DNA from: Apodemus sylvaticus
Taxonomy: Eukaryota; Chordata; Mammalia; Rodentia; Muridae
NCBI RefSeq assembly: GCF_947179515.1
Contig: NC_067480.1
Coordinates: forward strand, 10,225,501 to 10,289,500
Direction of reading: 5' to 3'
DNA: 64,000 nt
Part shown: positions 52,894 to 63,840 of the stretch, piece by piece
Layout: every line of letters begins with the position of its first letter
Numbering within the stretch: position 1 is the first letter of the stretch
Notes under the pieces: model-generated
What the model was told of the DNA's origin: nothing
The model's database searches: none
The model's input: the letters and a program-made list of their open reading frames with translations, nothing else
Program-made: the position numbers and the translations under genes

Positions 52894-53327
52894 GCATGCT
52901 TTGGGTTCAGTTTATGTGAGGAAATAATTTCTAACATATATAAAACACCATAAATAATCGCCTTTACTTGGGGTGTGGTCTGTCCTGGCAAACTCTTTTT
53001 ACTGGGGGGTAGTTTTTGTCTATTGTTATAAAGACATATATTGTTGTTGCTACAAGCAAACGGTGACTGAAGGGTGAGGGCAACACTGAAGACGTTCACA
53101 TTCCTTTTGTGAGTCTGAACTTGGACCATGCAAAAGCTAACAGGAAGATGCTTGCTAGAGGCGGATAGAAAAGAAAGGCAGAAGCCCCAAGCCTTCTTCC
53201 TGTCCAGTGATATGCTGTGGGCTACCAGGAGTCTCTGTGGTTCTGAGTGTCTGCATGATTTATCACAGAGTTATTCACATTAAAAAATTTTAAAAACAAC
53301 TTCAATTATCAAAAAGAAAAATCTAAG
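52894..53327. other. Single-copy DNA
   Basis: Nothing recognised; the 115-codon minus frame at 52782-53129 runs from the SINE and is not called. Confidence 0.3.
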
Positions 53328-53470
53328 CTGGGCTTAGTGGTAGATGCCTGTAATCCCATAACTTTGGAGGTAGGGGCAGTGGTTGAAGGAATTCAAAGTT
53401 ATATAGCAACTTAGAGGACATCCTAGGCTATGTATGAACTCATCTCAACAAACAAGAAACAAAAAGAAGA
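53328..53470 (+). repeat. Old B1/B4 SINE
   Basis: 'GCTGGGCTTAGTGGTAGATGCC', 'TAATCCCATAACTTTGG' and 'CATCCTAGGCTATGTATGA' fit a diverged B1/PB1 type. Confidence 0.7.
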
Positions 53471-53958
53471 AAGAAAGAAAAAAACACAAAACAGGAAGAA
53501 CGTTAAACAGATGGCCAGTTACATAACCACAAAATGGACAAGTATTTACATACAACTGAAAAACTGTATATAAACTTCTGGTCAATATGACATTGTAAGA
53601 GATTCTTCCTCTGCCTTAGATGCATCAAATTCTCACTGAGGGTTTAACTTAACATCTCACTTAAACTCCAGAGAAAGAGCAGAAATACAAGACACAGAAA
53701 AATGAAGTAATTGCTGAAAATTCCCCAAAGAATGTCAAGAAACTTTCAAAGGTGACAGAAACCTTCTTTTTGGGGTGTACTAGTGGTTTCACAAATATAC
53801 ACATTCACAAAAATTCATGCAATTGTAAAAATTTAAAACATGTTCCATTGTACATAAATTATATGACCATAAAATTATTTTTAAGGATAAAAATACACAA
53901 TTTAAAATGTTAACTGTTTAGGTTAGGTCAACATCACAAAGAGAACGTCATGCACCCC
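53471..53958. other. AT-rich single-copy DNA
   Basis: Nothing recognised. Confidence 0.3.
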
Positions 53959-54104
53959 GCCTTAGTTCACTTCCAACTGCTATGTCCAAACACTGGCCAA
54001 AGGCACCGTGGGAAGGAAAGGGTTTATTTCATCCTATGCGTCATCATAACAGTGCATCATCTAGGGGAGCCAGGGCAGGGCCCTGGGGCAGGAACTGAAG
54101 CAGA

Positions 54105-54212
54105 GACCACAGAGGAGCACAGGGACCACAGAGGAGCACAGGGACCACAGAGGAGCACAGGGACCACAGAGGAGCACAGGGACCACAGAGGAGCACAGGG
54201 ACCACAGAGGAG
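54105..54212. repeat. 19-bp minisatellite, 5.7 copies
   Basis: Unit GACCACAGAGGAGCACAGG repeated with a strict 19-base period (starts at 54105, 54124, 54143, 54162, 54181, 54200), essentially identical copies. The unit is the LTR's own sequence: the other ORR1 copies have one 'GAGACCACGGAGGGATGCTG'-type segment here. Open frames across it (118 codons plus, 72 minus) are repeat translations. Confidence 0.95.
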
Positions 54213-54249
54213 TGCTGCCACTGTCTTGCTCTTGGAGGTTTCCTCAGCT

Positions 54250-54850
54250 TGTGTGTTTGTTGTTTGGCTTTTCATTTTTTATTCTTTTAAGAATGTTTTT
54301 AATTGAAATAGAATCACAAGACTTAATTCCCCTCCTTTCTGCCCTCCAGTCAGTTCTAGCTCCCCTCCCTGAAACCCCTTCCGCCCAACCCCAGTCTCAA
54401 GTTGATGTACTGTTTCTAATTGATTATTAGTGTTATACACACATAGATGTGTGTATGTATATGCATGTAAAATATGTGTAAATTATGGGTCCTGTGTTTA
54501 TGCTTTCCAGACTGACCACTCTGCACTGGACATCCAGTGAGGGACTCGTCCCTGGGAGAGGCTGATTCTCCTTTTTTTTGTTTTTTGTTTTTTGTTTGTT
54601 TTTTGTTTGTTTTAGTTGCCTATAGTTCTTTGTCTGGGGGTGGGACCCTGCAAAAGCGTCCCCAGTCCCAGTTAACTTGTCTATTGATAGTGCCGTTGTT
54701 CCAGTCTTGTTCATGCAGTCATTTCTAGGACAGACTGTTTCACAGGTGACTTCTTCATATTCTGGCTTAAAATCTTCCTGCCTCTTCTTCCTCAATGCTT
54801 CCTGAGACACAGGTGCAGAAGCTGTGATGTAGATGCATCCACTGGGGCTG
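54250..54850 (-). mobile_element. Lx L1 3'UTR inserted in the LTR
   Basis: 'GTTGCCTATAGTTCTTTGTCTGGGGGTGGGACC' is a hallmark of the antisense Lx 3'UTR (54614-54646), and 'CACAGGTGCAGAAGCTGTGATGTAGATG' follows in place. A T-rich block at 54572-54612 and 'TTTTTAATTGAAATAGAATC' at 54295 lie towards the element's 3' end. No ORF2 is present. Confidence 0.8.
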
Positions 54851-55066
54851 GGTTCCCTCTATTCTGTTGGTCTCAGGATTCTTCTACAACACCTGCTCGG
54901 AGTTGGCACTGCCCACAGTGGCCTGTGCCCTCCACATCCATCATTAATTTACAAAAAATTAAGCTTGTGGACATACCCACTGGCCAATGTGACGGAGGTA
55001 ATCCTCAGCTGAGTTTCTGATTCTCAGGTAACTTTAGTTTATGTCACTGACAAAAACTAACCAACA

Positions 55067-55555
55067 TCTAAATCTAAAGAGAAGAATGGAGTTGTGTGAC
55101 GGATATAGAACAGTGCTTCTTAAACCTTTCCACACCAAGTCCCTATTTACCGGAGCATGTTTATACTCCCTTGGGTTACCTATAAAATATACGAATCAAA
55201 CATTAGATAATAACAAGTCACAATGAAATTTACTTAAACCTAATTTTGGCATACATATAATTTTGCATATTAATGACATAGATAAGCTTGTTTCATTTTG
55301 ATGTAAAGAATTAAATATTGGCTGACACGTTGAGATTGCTAGATGTAGACAGGCTGTAATTAGTTTTTCAGAATTGATCAGTATTCTGGTTTCACAATCC
55401 TCATCGTTGAAAACATAACCATGAAATACAACTAGAGGAACGGTGTTTACGACCATTTCAGAGAATGCTGGAAATTCTAACACCAAGTCTCACTCATTTC
55501 ACATTTTATGGAATTCCAGTCAGCAACTCAAAGAGCTTTTTATTTTCCTGTACTT
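55067..55555. other. Single-copy or very old repeat
   Basis: 'ACAGTGCTTCTTAAACCTTTCC' (55110) resembles the terminal motif of old hAT-type DNA transposons ('cagtgcttctcaaac...'), but no matching opposite end is found, so I do not call one. Confidence 0.3.
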
Positions 55556-55578
55556 TAATTAATTTTTTAAAATGATTT

Positions 55579-55609
<31 letters not shown>

Positions 55610-55775
55610 TTTTATGTATACGAGTACACGCATCCCAGAAGATGGCCATGCGATTCCATTACAGATGGTTGGGAGCCACCATGTGGTTGCTGGGAATTGA
55701 ACTCAGGACCTTTGGAAGAGCAGTCAGTGCTCTTGACTGCTGAGCTGTCTCAGATACCTGAGCCCCGGGACCAGG
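55556..55775 (-). repeat. B2 SINE with (TTTA)n tail
   Basis: A (TTTA)n array at 55576-55611 is the antisense tail; then 'GATGGTTGGGAGCCACCATGTGG', 'CTGGGAATTGAACTCAGGACC' and 'GAAGAGCAGTCAGTGCTCTTGAC', a full antisense B2 body. Confidence 0.93.
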
Positions 55776-57064
55776 CCTGGCTGGGGCTTAGGTTATTCCT
55801 TTGTAACGACTTTGTTTTTGTTGTTTTGGAGATAGGACTTAGTGTTGCAAGGCACTGTTTAAACTCAAGCATTCTATGACAATCCAATCCAAAGAGTAAT
55901 AATTTGGCCCTTATATTCTTAGGAATTATGACAGAAAAATATTAAAAGTCTGTTTTTCACAATAAACTCATCTTATTTCTATAATGCCAGAAAATTTGTA
56001 TGTGTACATAAAAAAAAAAACCCACAAAACAGTGTAACGTATAACATATGATAGTCTAAACTGGGAGCTGAAGTGTTTCAGTGTTTTTTGGTGTCTTACA
56101 TGACAACATGCACGGTATACAATGTACATCCGGTACGTGCAGAGCCAAGGACCCAGCAAAGTCACGTGCTGCCAGACAGAGAATCGCCACTGCAAGCCAC
56201 CAGGGTGGATCATTCAATGTTTAAATTTAAATCAGTTTTGGTCCCTGAATGCCCAGAGACCTTGTACTGTTGTCGTTTTTTCTCTGTGTGTGACCCCCGT
56301 ATTCGTGAGACCCGCATATTCGTTACAACAGGGTCTTGATGCACGCACAACTTAGGTAGCCATGATTAAGAAAACCCACTAGCAATAGGAAAATAAGATA
56401 AAGGGACAGAAACTATAAATGAAGCATAATGGACAGTGGGAGCTAGAAAAATGCAGACCCAGTAAGAAGTTCCTGGAATCTAGCACTGAGAAGATAGAGA
56501 GACGCATTCGGAGTGAAACTCTTACGTGTTCTAGAGAGAAAAGCCAACTACAGCCCTGCGTCTGTCATTCTGAGGTGAGCTGGTAACATGAAGCCCAAAG
56601 GTGCTCCTGAGAATGCCGTCTCCTCTATGCTGGGTAGTGAGGCTCGCACTAGGAAGCATAGACTTTCTATAGACTTTCCCATTTACTGTCTTACTGAATT
56701 CTCTAGGCACTTAGCTTTGTCAACAGATGGCTTTGTATTTTATAGGCTTCTATCTATGTCACCTTGAAGTAATAATTTTTACTTCCCTTTTCTCAATTTT
56801 ACTTGTTAAATGTCTCTGTCATTTCTAACTACACTAACAGTTTTCCACAGAAATGCTGAGGAATTCATATCTGTGTCTTGACCACGAATGAGGTCACATC
56901 CAGGATACAACCTCAAATTAACATGATACCATCTTCAGCTGTGAGTGAGTCCTTCCAGATGTATACCTCTGTTGATTGCTAATACATATTTTTGATTCTC
57001 TATAAAGAACGGTTTATGGTACATTTTTATAAGGAAAGGCTTTTGTGAGATTTTAATTATTTTT
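55776..57064. other. Single-copy DNA
   Basis: Nearly 1.3 kb with no recognised repeat. Frames at 55968-56355 (77-88 codons, both strands) show no domain. Confidence 0.4.
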
Positions 57065-57237
57065 ATATAATGTGTGTGATTGGTTCGTTTGCATGTATAT
57101 CATCCGTGTACCTGGTGCATGAAGAGGTAAGAAGATATCGATGCTCTACAAGTGGAGTTACAGCAGATGTGGCCGCAGTTTGGGGCTGGGAATTGAACAG
57201 TGAGTGCCCCTAACCATTGAGCCAGGTCTCCAGACCC
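57065..57237 (-). repeat. B3/B2-family SINE
   Basis: 'GTGGAGTTACAGCAGATGTGG', 'GGGCTGGGAATTGAACAG' and 'CCCCTAACCATTGAGCCAGGTCTCCAGACCC' are antisense B3 body and head. Confidence 0.85.
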
Positions 57238-57240
57238 AAA

Positions 57241-57395
57241 TATACCTTTTTTACATCTTTAACGGTGACCATATCATTTTATAATTTTGACTTATTAGTG
57301 GTACACATTTTAATGCTGGTTTTCCTTAGAATTTTGGAAAAAGTGTCTCTTGATCATGACATTATTCTTTTTCTTTCTGCTGAGTGAAATTTATT
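57241..57395 (-). mobile_element. Ancient L1 ORF2 fragment (RT region)
   Basis: Antisense old-L1 phrases appear in order: 'GGTGACCATATCATTTTATAA', 'TAGTGGTACACATTTTAATGC', 'TCTCTTGATCATGACATTATTC'. They match the RT-domain segment 'cttgatcatggtgtattattctttt' of mammalian L1s. Highly diverged. Confidence 0.6.
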
Positions 57396-57477
57396 GAGAT
57401 AGATAGATAAATAGATAGATATTGATAGATAGATATAGATATTGATAGATATTGCTATCAATAGATAGATAGATATC

Positions 57478-57520
<43 letters not shown>

Positions 57521-57527
57521 CAATAGA
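57396..57527. repeat. (GATA)n microsatellite
   Basis: GATA array with ATTGATAGATATT interruptions; ATTGATAG...CTATCAAT near 57441-57464 is an internal palindrome. It interrupts old L1 sequence. Confidence 0.97.
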
Positions 57528-58079
57528 TATGGCAGATCTCAGAAGAATTTTATATAAAAAAAGAGTGTCTCCCTGTCTTGGTCATATTTAGGCACTGTGT
57601 TCTCATCTTATGAACAGAACTTGGACATTCTTCTGTCCTGTCAATCTGTGCTTCTGCCCTGGAGTAGTTTACACAGAGCTAGAACTTTCTTTCCTTCAGG
57701 GACCAAATGTAAGCATCCAGTGAGAACTCCTGTACTTGGGGAAGGTCCCGTCTTACAGGGTACTCTTTTTATTTCTCTGATTATGTTTTTAAATATCCTC
57801 TTAGCCATTTGTGGTGATTAATGTTTTCCTATGTAATAAATTTCAGCAATGTAATACACACAGACACAGACACATATACTTACATATCAAACTTACAGGG
57901 AAATGCAAATATAATTAGGAGATTTTTTTTTTCTGAACTATTTAGGAGTGGCTTCTGCCTGGCTATTCCTAAATTTCCCTTACAAAGTCTTTTATATTTT
58001 TTTCTTGCTCTTACTTCTTTGTTTGAGCAGCTAGATGTAATTCCTTTTAAAATGTAATTTCATAGTTTCATTTACATAG
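57528..58079. other. Probably decayed antisense L1, then AT-rich DNA
   Basis: 'CTGCCCTGGAGTAGTTTACAC' near 57652 suggests continuation of the antisense L1 RT region. Nothing firm after 57830. Confidence 0.3.
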
Positions 58080-58480
58080 AAGTTTTATCAGAGGAATATT
58101 AATAATGGCTTCCTTCATTACTTTTTTGTTTCTAAACAGTTTAATTAATGCACAGCAGTGGGCCTCACTGTCTCTTTATACATGAACAGCCTCAATAATC
58201 CATCTGTAATTCTTCTCAGCCCCCCTCCTCTTTTGTAATGGCTTCATGTCTGTTTTCATGCCAATGTTTCCCCTCCAAGATTCCACAGGCGAGAGAAAAA
58301 CATAATTTGATGATTTGTTATCATAATCAATACACAAGTACCAAATTCAGGAAGTCTACATCAGTATGTGATTACCTTCTAATTTTCAAATCCATTTACA
58401 TTTGTAGATGGGGTTAATTATGTCCTTTAGAGCAGAAAGATCAAGTTTAGGATCATTTAGTTATCATATCCCTTTAGTGT
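58080..58480. other. Repeat-poor DNA, candidate conserved non-coding element
   Basis: High-complexity AT-rich sequence without repeat signature; includes TTAATTAA (58141-58148), 'CCTCAATAATCCATCTG' and 'TTTGATGATTTGTTATCATAATCAAT', motifs often seen in homeodomain-bound enhancers. Not testable from one sequence. Confidence 0.3.
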
Positions 58481-59020
58481 CTGCCAGTGTGGAAGAAGCA
58501 TTCTTTCAGTGATGTTCATGAGTAGCACCTTAAAATATTTATCAACCAGCTGTTTTGTAGACTATTTTCCCCGGTTATTTGTCTAATGGTTCCTTATGAT
58601 TAAATTCCACTTGTTTTGGAAGAGATTATTACAGAAATGATGGAGGGATTTTTATCTTATGTAGTTAAATTTATCAGTATAAGATACATGTCTAGACTTC
58701 CAGGTCACAGGAGATAAGCTGTTTCTATGCTAAGATTCAGGAAGTTTTGGTTCTTGCTCTCCAATGGTCTTTAAGTTAGTTGAACTTCCCATTTGGATTT
58801 CTGAAGGATCTGGAGTTTACTCTTGTGTAGATAGTGAGGTTACTTACTTTGTCCCAAATATCTACACAAATACATCTTTGGCTCAGTGACTTGAGATGAC
58901 CTTCCTTACAGGTTGAGCTCTGAGTGAACTCAAGTCTAGTGTGTTCTGGTCCATTACAGTTGCTCATTTGTGTATTGGTGTGCCTGAACCAGACTACTTT
59001 ATTTGAAAACTGTGTACTGT
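58481..59020. other. AT-rich DNA, possibly antisense ancient L1 3'UTR
   Basis: 'TTTTATCTTATGTAGTTAAATTTATCAG' and similar phrases loosely resemble the antisense 3' region of old L1s. Uncertain. Confidence 0.3.
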
Positions 59021-59434
59021 TCTGATGCCTAGCAAGAGCTGTCTTTCCTTACAATTTTTCATTTTTGGTGTTTTAGCCTATTTTTCTCAGAACTGTTATC
59101 AGTTGATCTACCTCCATATCTGTACTGTGGTTGAATTAACAATAACTTACACAGGAAACATGCCACGTATTTCCAACCCACATATAGAAGATCTACTTTG
59201 CATTTATTCAAGTATATTTTTGTGTTCTTCGGGAATGTTTTAGATTTTATCTCATATGCTTTGGATAGTGTCTGCTAATTTAAATTTTAAATGTCTTGCC
59301 ATTATAAAGTCTTTGCTTCTGCTGGTTATATAGAGGACTTTGTGTTAAACTAGACAAATTTTCCTTGCTTCTTATGTTAAATGCTTTTCTTGTGACCAAA
59401 TAATTGGTGAGGAGGAACTTAAGGGAGGAAGAAT

Positions 59435-59437
<3 letters not shown>
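59021..59437 (-). mobile_element. Ancient L1 ORF2 fragment
   Basis: 'GTTGATCTACCTCC', 'GTATTTCCAACCCACATATAG', 'CATTTATTCAAGTATATTTTTGTG' and 'GGAATGTTTTAGATTTTATCTC' follow the antisense of the ORF2 segment just after the RT domain. Very diverged; order fits. Confidence 0.5.

Positions 59438-59467
<30 letters not shown>
59438..59467. repeat. (TTG)n
   Basis: Ten TTG units. Confidence 0.97.
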
Positions 59468-59468
<1 letters not shown>

Positions 59469-59499
59469 CTAACAATTGTTTAGGTTATGGCATTGCAGG

Positions 59500-59752
59500 A
59501 ACTCCACTGTACATGCATGTGAGGTAGCTGGTCACATTGTATCCACAGGCAGGAATGGTGACTGGTATTGCACAGCTCATTCTGTCTATATTTTTAATAT
59601 AGTGTTGAACCACAAATTATGGAATATTGCCATCCATGTTAGGGTGAGTCTTCCATCTCAGTTAGCACAAGCTAGAAACCTTCAGATGCCTGTGTCTCCT
59701 AGGCGACTATAGACTCGGTCAAATTGACAATTAATATTGCTCACCACACCTT
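59500..59752 (-). mobile_element. MaLR-like rodent LTR, part
   Basis: 'GAGGTAGCTGGTCACATTGTATCC', 'GGGTGAGTCTTCCATCTCAG' and 'TCTCCTAGGCGACTATAGACTC' then 'GTCAAATTGACAATTAATATTGC' are in the order of an antisense rodent MaLR-type LTR. No clean terminus on the left. Confidence 0.55.
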
Positions 59753-60391
59753 CCCCTTTCTTCTATGCAATAAGTTATTGACTTTATTAACAGAGTAAAA
59801 CCCACTGAACACGGCTACCTTCCCTAACTCTGTTTTAAACCATTCAGGATCCTGAATGGCTCACAGTGAGGTTCTGAAGTCTCCGGAGCACAGAGTGCTC
59901 AAACTCCAAGCTGACTGATTCAACCTGACTTCTCTCAGCTTCTCACTGAATTGCTCTGCTTGGCCTCAAATTAACTCATTTGTTCTGATCTTTTGGCTCC
60001 TTCTCACTCTCTGGTTCATTCTGTCTTCACCAGTGTCTAGCTTTGGTCTCTCTGCAACCTGTCTCTGTGAAACTGTCCTGGTAAAAACCCCTCCTCCGCT
60101 CCCTGGGCTGCCTCTCAGCTCCATCACTCAACAGGACCAACTGACTAGGACTTAGAGATCCGCCTGCCTCTGTCTCCTGAGGGTGGGATTAAAGTTGTGT
60201 CTGTATTGGAGCCAGACCTCGCAGCCCTCAGAAGTCTATAGCTGTGATTCCTGGCCGGAGCAGCTGTTGCTGGCTCCTCCACAGCGTGCTATCTTTTCAG
60301 TTAATCTGGCAGCGAGTTGCTCATTTTACGCTAAGAGATTTTTAATTTGGTAAGTCTCTTCATAAACACTAGAAAGAAGTCACACTCGACT
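59753..60391. other. Unresolved pyrimidine-rich block with B1 fragment
   Basis: 59930-60120 is rich in CTCT/TCTG phrases ('CTTCTCTCAGCTTCTCACTG', 'CTCACTCTCTGGTTCATTC') that I suspect belong to a rodent LTR I cannot name. 60146-60205 ('TTAGAGATCCGCCTGCCTCTG', 'GGGATTAAAGTTGTG') is antisense B1. Confidence 0.35.
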
Positions 60392-60508
60392 TTGACGCCG
60401 GCACTTGGGAGACAGAAGCAGGTGGATCTCTGTGAATTTCAAGCCAGCCTGATATACATAGAGAACTGAAGCTACGTGTAGCAAGCCTTTGCCTCAAAAA
60501 AAGAAAAA
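60392..60508 (+). repeat. B1 SINE, 5'-truncated
   Basis: 'GCACTTGGGAGACAGAAGCAGG', 'GAATTTCAAGCCAGCCTG' and an A-rich tail with AAAGAAAAAG. Confidence 0.85.
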
Positions 60509-60597
60509 GATAAAAAATTAAAAAAAAAAGAAATGTTTCATATTTCTTAAACACATGAAGTTCTTTATTCCAAGAGCTAACTAGTAGTAAGGAAATA

Positions 60598-60764
60598 GCA
60601 TTTATTTATTTATTTATGCTTTTTTTGAGACAGGGTTTCTCTGTGTAGCCCTGGATGTCCTGGAACTCACTCTGTAGACCAGGCTGGCCTCGAACTCAGA
60701 AATCCGCCTGCCTCTGCCTCCCAAGTGCTAGGATTAAAGGCGTGTGCCACCACCGCCCGGCATA
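60598..60764 (-). repeat. B1 SINE, young mouse type
   Basis: (TTTA)4 and T-run at 60599-60627 then a full antisense B1 to 'CACCGCCCGGC'. 'GAACTCAGAAATCCGCC' is the mouse-type variant. Low divergence. Confidence 0.95.
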
Positions 60765-62044
60765 GCTTATCTTTAAAATGACCACTGACAGGGAGCAAAT
60801 GTTCCGCAGATAGAAAACAAAGCATAAGATGGATGAAGGCAAAGTCATTCCAGTGGGTCTAATGACCCAAGTGACTACCCGTTGTTTAGAAGTAGAAGAG
60901 TTGAAGGTCCTTCATGTTCTGACAGGAGGAGATTGTCAGTGGGACAGGACTGGACCGGAAGAGGAGGGAGGGGCATGGCGACTCAGCTCATTTGCAGAGG
61001 CAGTGATTATTGGAGGACTCTAGTTCTGGTTGGCGGGGTCCGCTACTGGCGTCCATGAAGCTTATGGAAGGGATGTTTCCATGGCAACTGTGGAGGTAGG
61101 AAGGAGAAGGTGACTGTCTTTCAGGTTACATGCTAAAAGTGTCAAGGACACAAAGAGAGCAGGCATGCACACTAGTGGCCAGACGCATGCTAAAGGCAAG
61201 TAAAACGTGATACTTATGTCCTCCTGACCCGAAAGCACACGGGTTGTCGACTCCTGCCCTATCCAAATATGAGTTTTAAAGAACTGTTGATTGGCACGGT
61301 TTGGAAAGATGTGCTCTTTTTTAGATGATAAGTACTACTAAGTTGTGACAATTATCTTCAGATGTTAGGGTCTGAGTTCCCTGTTCACTTGAGGGGAAAT
61401 GGTAGAAACTACAGCCCTCAGCATGAGTGACGTGGGCTTGGGTTTACAATTATTGCTATACATATTTCTATACCGCTGCTTGAACCAAATATACCTTTTA
61501 CGTTTAAAATCCATAATATCGAGTTGAGGTACATTTTCTACAATCTAACATAGTTTAGATGTTTTATATTTAAAAGTGTAAGCACTAAAATTTTCTTCAG
61601 ACTCAGGCTACCACAAGAACTTATATTCACACACACACACACACCCCACTTTATGAGATTCAGAGGTAACAGACATTTCAAAGTGTTTTTATTCTGTTTC
61701 TATATTTTTTCACTTTGTACATTAATACGGTGTGATTCTTTGGACTCATTGTTAAAAGCCATGTGTACTATGTGTAAGTAGAAATCCTTTCATTATGTTA
61801 AATGGTTAACAAATAACTACTTCAAAGCTAGGGTTTTGAATGTTAGAAAGACAATAAGATAACAAATGTCTAAAGTAATACTCATGCAAATTCCATTTAG
61901 CACGTCTATAATTAAATATTAGTATCATGTATTAAAAACGGGACACTGTACCACATAAGTACATGGAATTACTATGTATCAACTACAAATAAGAATAAAT
62001 ATTTCTAAAGCATCTACAGAAACATCCATTTTGTTTTAAGGTTT
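60765..62044. other. Single-copy DNA
   Basis: About 1.3 kb with no repeat family apart from a (CA)n run at 61629-61645. The 64-codon plus frame at 60829-61023 shows no domain. Confidence 0.4.
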
Positions 62045-62155
62045 TTTTTTTTAATTTTTATTTAGCGTTTGTTCATCTATCTTTGCTGCTACAAAACCCA
62101 GACGCTCCATACATAGAAGGCAAATGCTCTACCATTTCAGTTGACCTTTAGTCCC
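62045..62155 (-). repeat. ID/B4-like SINE fragment
   Basis: A T-run then 'CAAAACCCAGACGCTCC', 'GAAGGCAAATGCTCTACCATTTCAG', an antisense ID head. Confidence 0.55.
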
Positions 62156-62171
62156 TGATCTTTAAATACTT

Positions 62172-62300
62172 ATCTAGGCACCAGAGATTGTAGCACACAA
62201 CTGTAATCTCAGCACTCAGTGGACAGAAGCAAGACGATCACTCAAGTTCTAGACCAGCCAAGACTGGACAGTGAGACTCTAGCTCAACAACCAATCTATG
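62172..62300 (+). repeat. Old B1 SINE
   Basis: 'TGTAGCACACAACTGTAATCTCAGCACTCAG', 'AAGTTCTAGACCAGCCAAG' and 'GTGAGACTCTAGCTCAAC' form a diverged B1. Confidence 0.75.
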
Positions 62301-63840
62301 CAGCCACCCCCAAAAAAGTCACCCCAAACTTTGGTACATATATCTGTATTTACCACCTTGTGGCTAAAGTCTTTCTTTGGCATCTATTATTTTATTTAAC
62401 TCTGTGGAGTAATTCATGTTCTGGGGCATTATGATCATAAAATTAAAGCCACCATCACTTTCATATTAAGATCAGGATTTTAATGTTATGCTGTTACTGA
62501 TGCATTTGATTAACTGAAAAATAATCCACCTAATTGACTTTTAAGTACTTGTAGCTTTTCCTTCCAGTAGCATTGGAAGGTATGCTGCCACTGAATCAAA
62601 AGGAATTCTCACAACTCTTCTGAAATTCATGTCCCATTTAGGAGTGCACCGCCGCCATCAACCACGAGACAGGGAACTAACTACATTAGTGTAGGCAAAG
62701 GTGCCAAGGATTTACAGACACAACATTCTTCCCTACAGAGTGAACATAAGCAGAGCACATAAGATACTCCAACGAGTTCTGCATTTAGAACCCAGGGGGT
62801 AACTACTGGTAACTCAGAATCCAGCAGGTCACCCTTAGCTAAATTCATGAATAATAAATTCATATTATTAACAATTCTGATATTAAATTGTTTCTGTTTT
62901 GCTCATCACAGCTAAACTATTTTGCTAACTTTCAGGGCTGAACTTGAGACTTAAGTTTAATTATCACTACATAGTACCTGTCAAATCAAGGCAGAAAACA
63001 AGCATGTTCCCGTGTGATAAGCATTAGCAAAGGGCATGAAGATTTCTGAGCTTCAGCCCAGGGTGTCACTGTAATCTAATTATTGTTCAAAGATCATTCA
63101 TCTCTGACTCTGCATCAGAGACAAAAATTACTTTATTTGATTAACCAGGAGGACTGAAAAGAGTCTTCCATATATCTTAATATTCAACTCTAATGCATTC
63201 ATTAGAGAGAAACGGTCTCCTAACCTCAAGTAAATTGTCTCAAATTGGAATGGTCAAAACAAAAGCGTTAATATCCAGAGAGAATTTAGTACATTACATA
63301 AGCTCGTGCAATCACCTAAAATTAAAACTAATCACCCTGTGACAGAGGCAGTAATAAAAGTCAAACTTCTGCCTCCTTGTTTTCCAGTGAACAATGAATA
63401 ATTCATGACTCAGGGAAGGTCTCCATCTCCCTCGCATCTTCCATAAGATTTTACCAATTTCATTATTCAAATTGTTTCCCTTTGGAGTCCGTTAGCCATG
63501 CTGGCACTGAAACAATGCTAGACAGCAACCGCTCTGATGTTCCTTGTACACTTCCCAGTGTCGAGCGTGGGCTGACGAAGCCTTCTGGGAAAATGCAAGA
63601 TCTGTGGGCCTGGCTCTGTGGCCTCAGAGCTTGCCACCCCTCATGAGTCTGGCCTGTTCTCTCTCTGGATCCCCTCACACTATTCCCATAATCAGATCTT
63701 TGTTACTTGGAAGGATTTGGTCTTATCTTTTTTTTCCCAGACAACTGCATATAGCAGAACACTTAAATTATTATTCTGTAGCTAAAACTTTCCTTTAATA
63801 GTGTTTTTTAATCTCATGATAAATGCCCCCATTGATAGTG
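62301..63840. other. Repeat-poor AT-rich DNA, candidate conserved non-coding region
   Basis: About 1.5 kb without recognised SINE, LINE or LTR, unusual for this window. 62880-63480 contains many TAATTA/ATTA cores, 'CTAATTATTGTTCAAAG' (Sox- and TCF-like cores side by side) and 'TTTATTTGATTAACC'. Frames are short, so coding is unlikely. Confidence 0.4.

Larger units (their letters stand above)
53959..55066 (-). mobile_element. ORR1-like LTR split by an L1 and carrying a minisatellite
   Basis: Left part 53959-54249 ('CCTTAGTTCACTTCC', 'GGGAAGGAAAGGGTTTATTTC', 'GAACTGAAGCAGAGACCAC', 'CTGCCACTGTCTTGCTC') and right part 54851-55066 ('CACTGCCCACAGTGGCC', 'TCCTCAGCTGAGTTTCTG', 'TTATGTCACTGAC') are successive parts of an antisense ORR1-family LTR. 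The L1 between them inserted later. Confidence 0.75.

Noticed and set aside
54105..54212. CRISPR-like direct repeats
   Set aside because: The units are contiguous with no spacers, in a rodent LTR.
53950..54306. 118-codon plus frame with a 19-residue periodic sequence
   Set aside because: The 19-bp minisatellite is open in all three frames, so the protein period is an artefact inside an LTR.
55110..55500. hAT-type DNA transposon
   Set aside because: One end resembles a hAT terminus, but no matching inverted end or 8-bp duplication was found.
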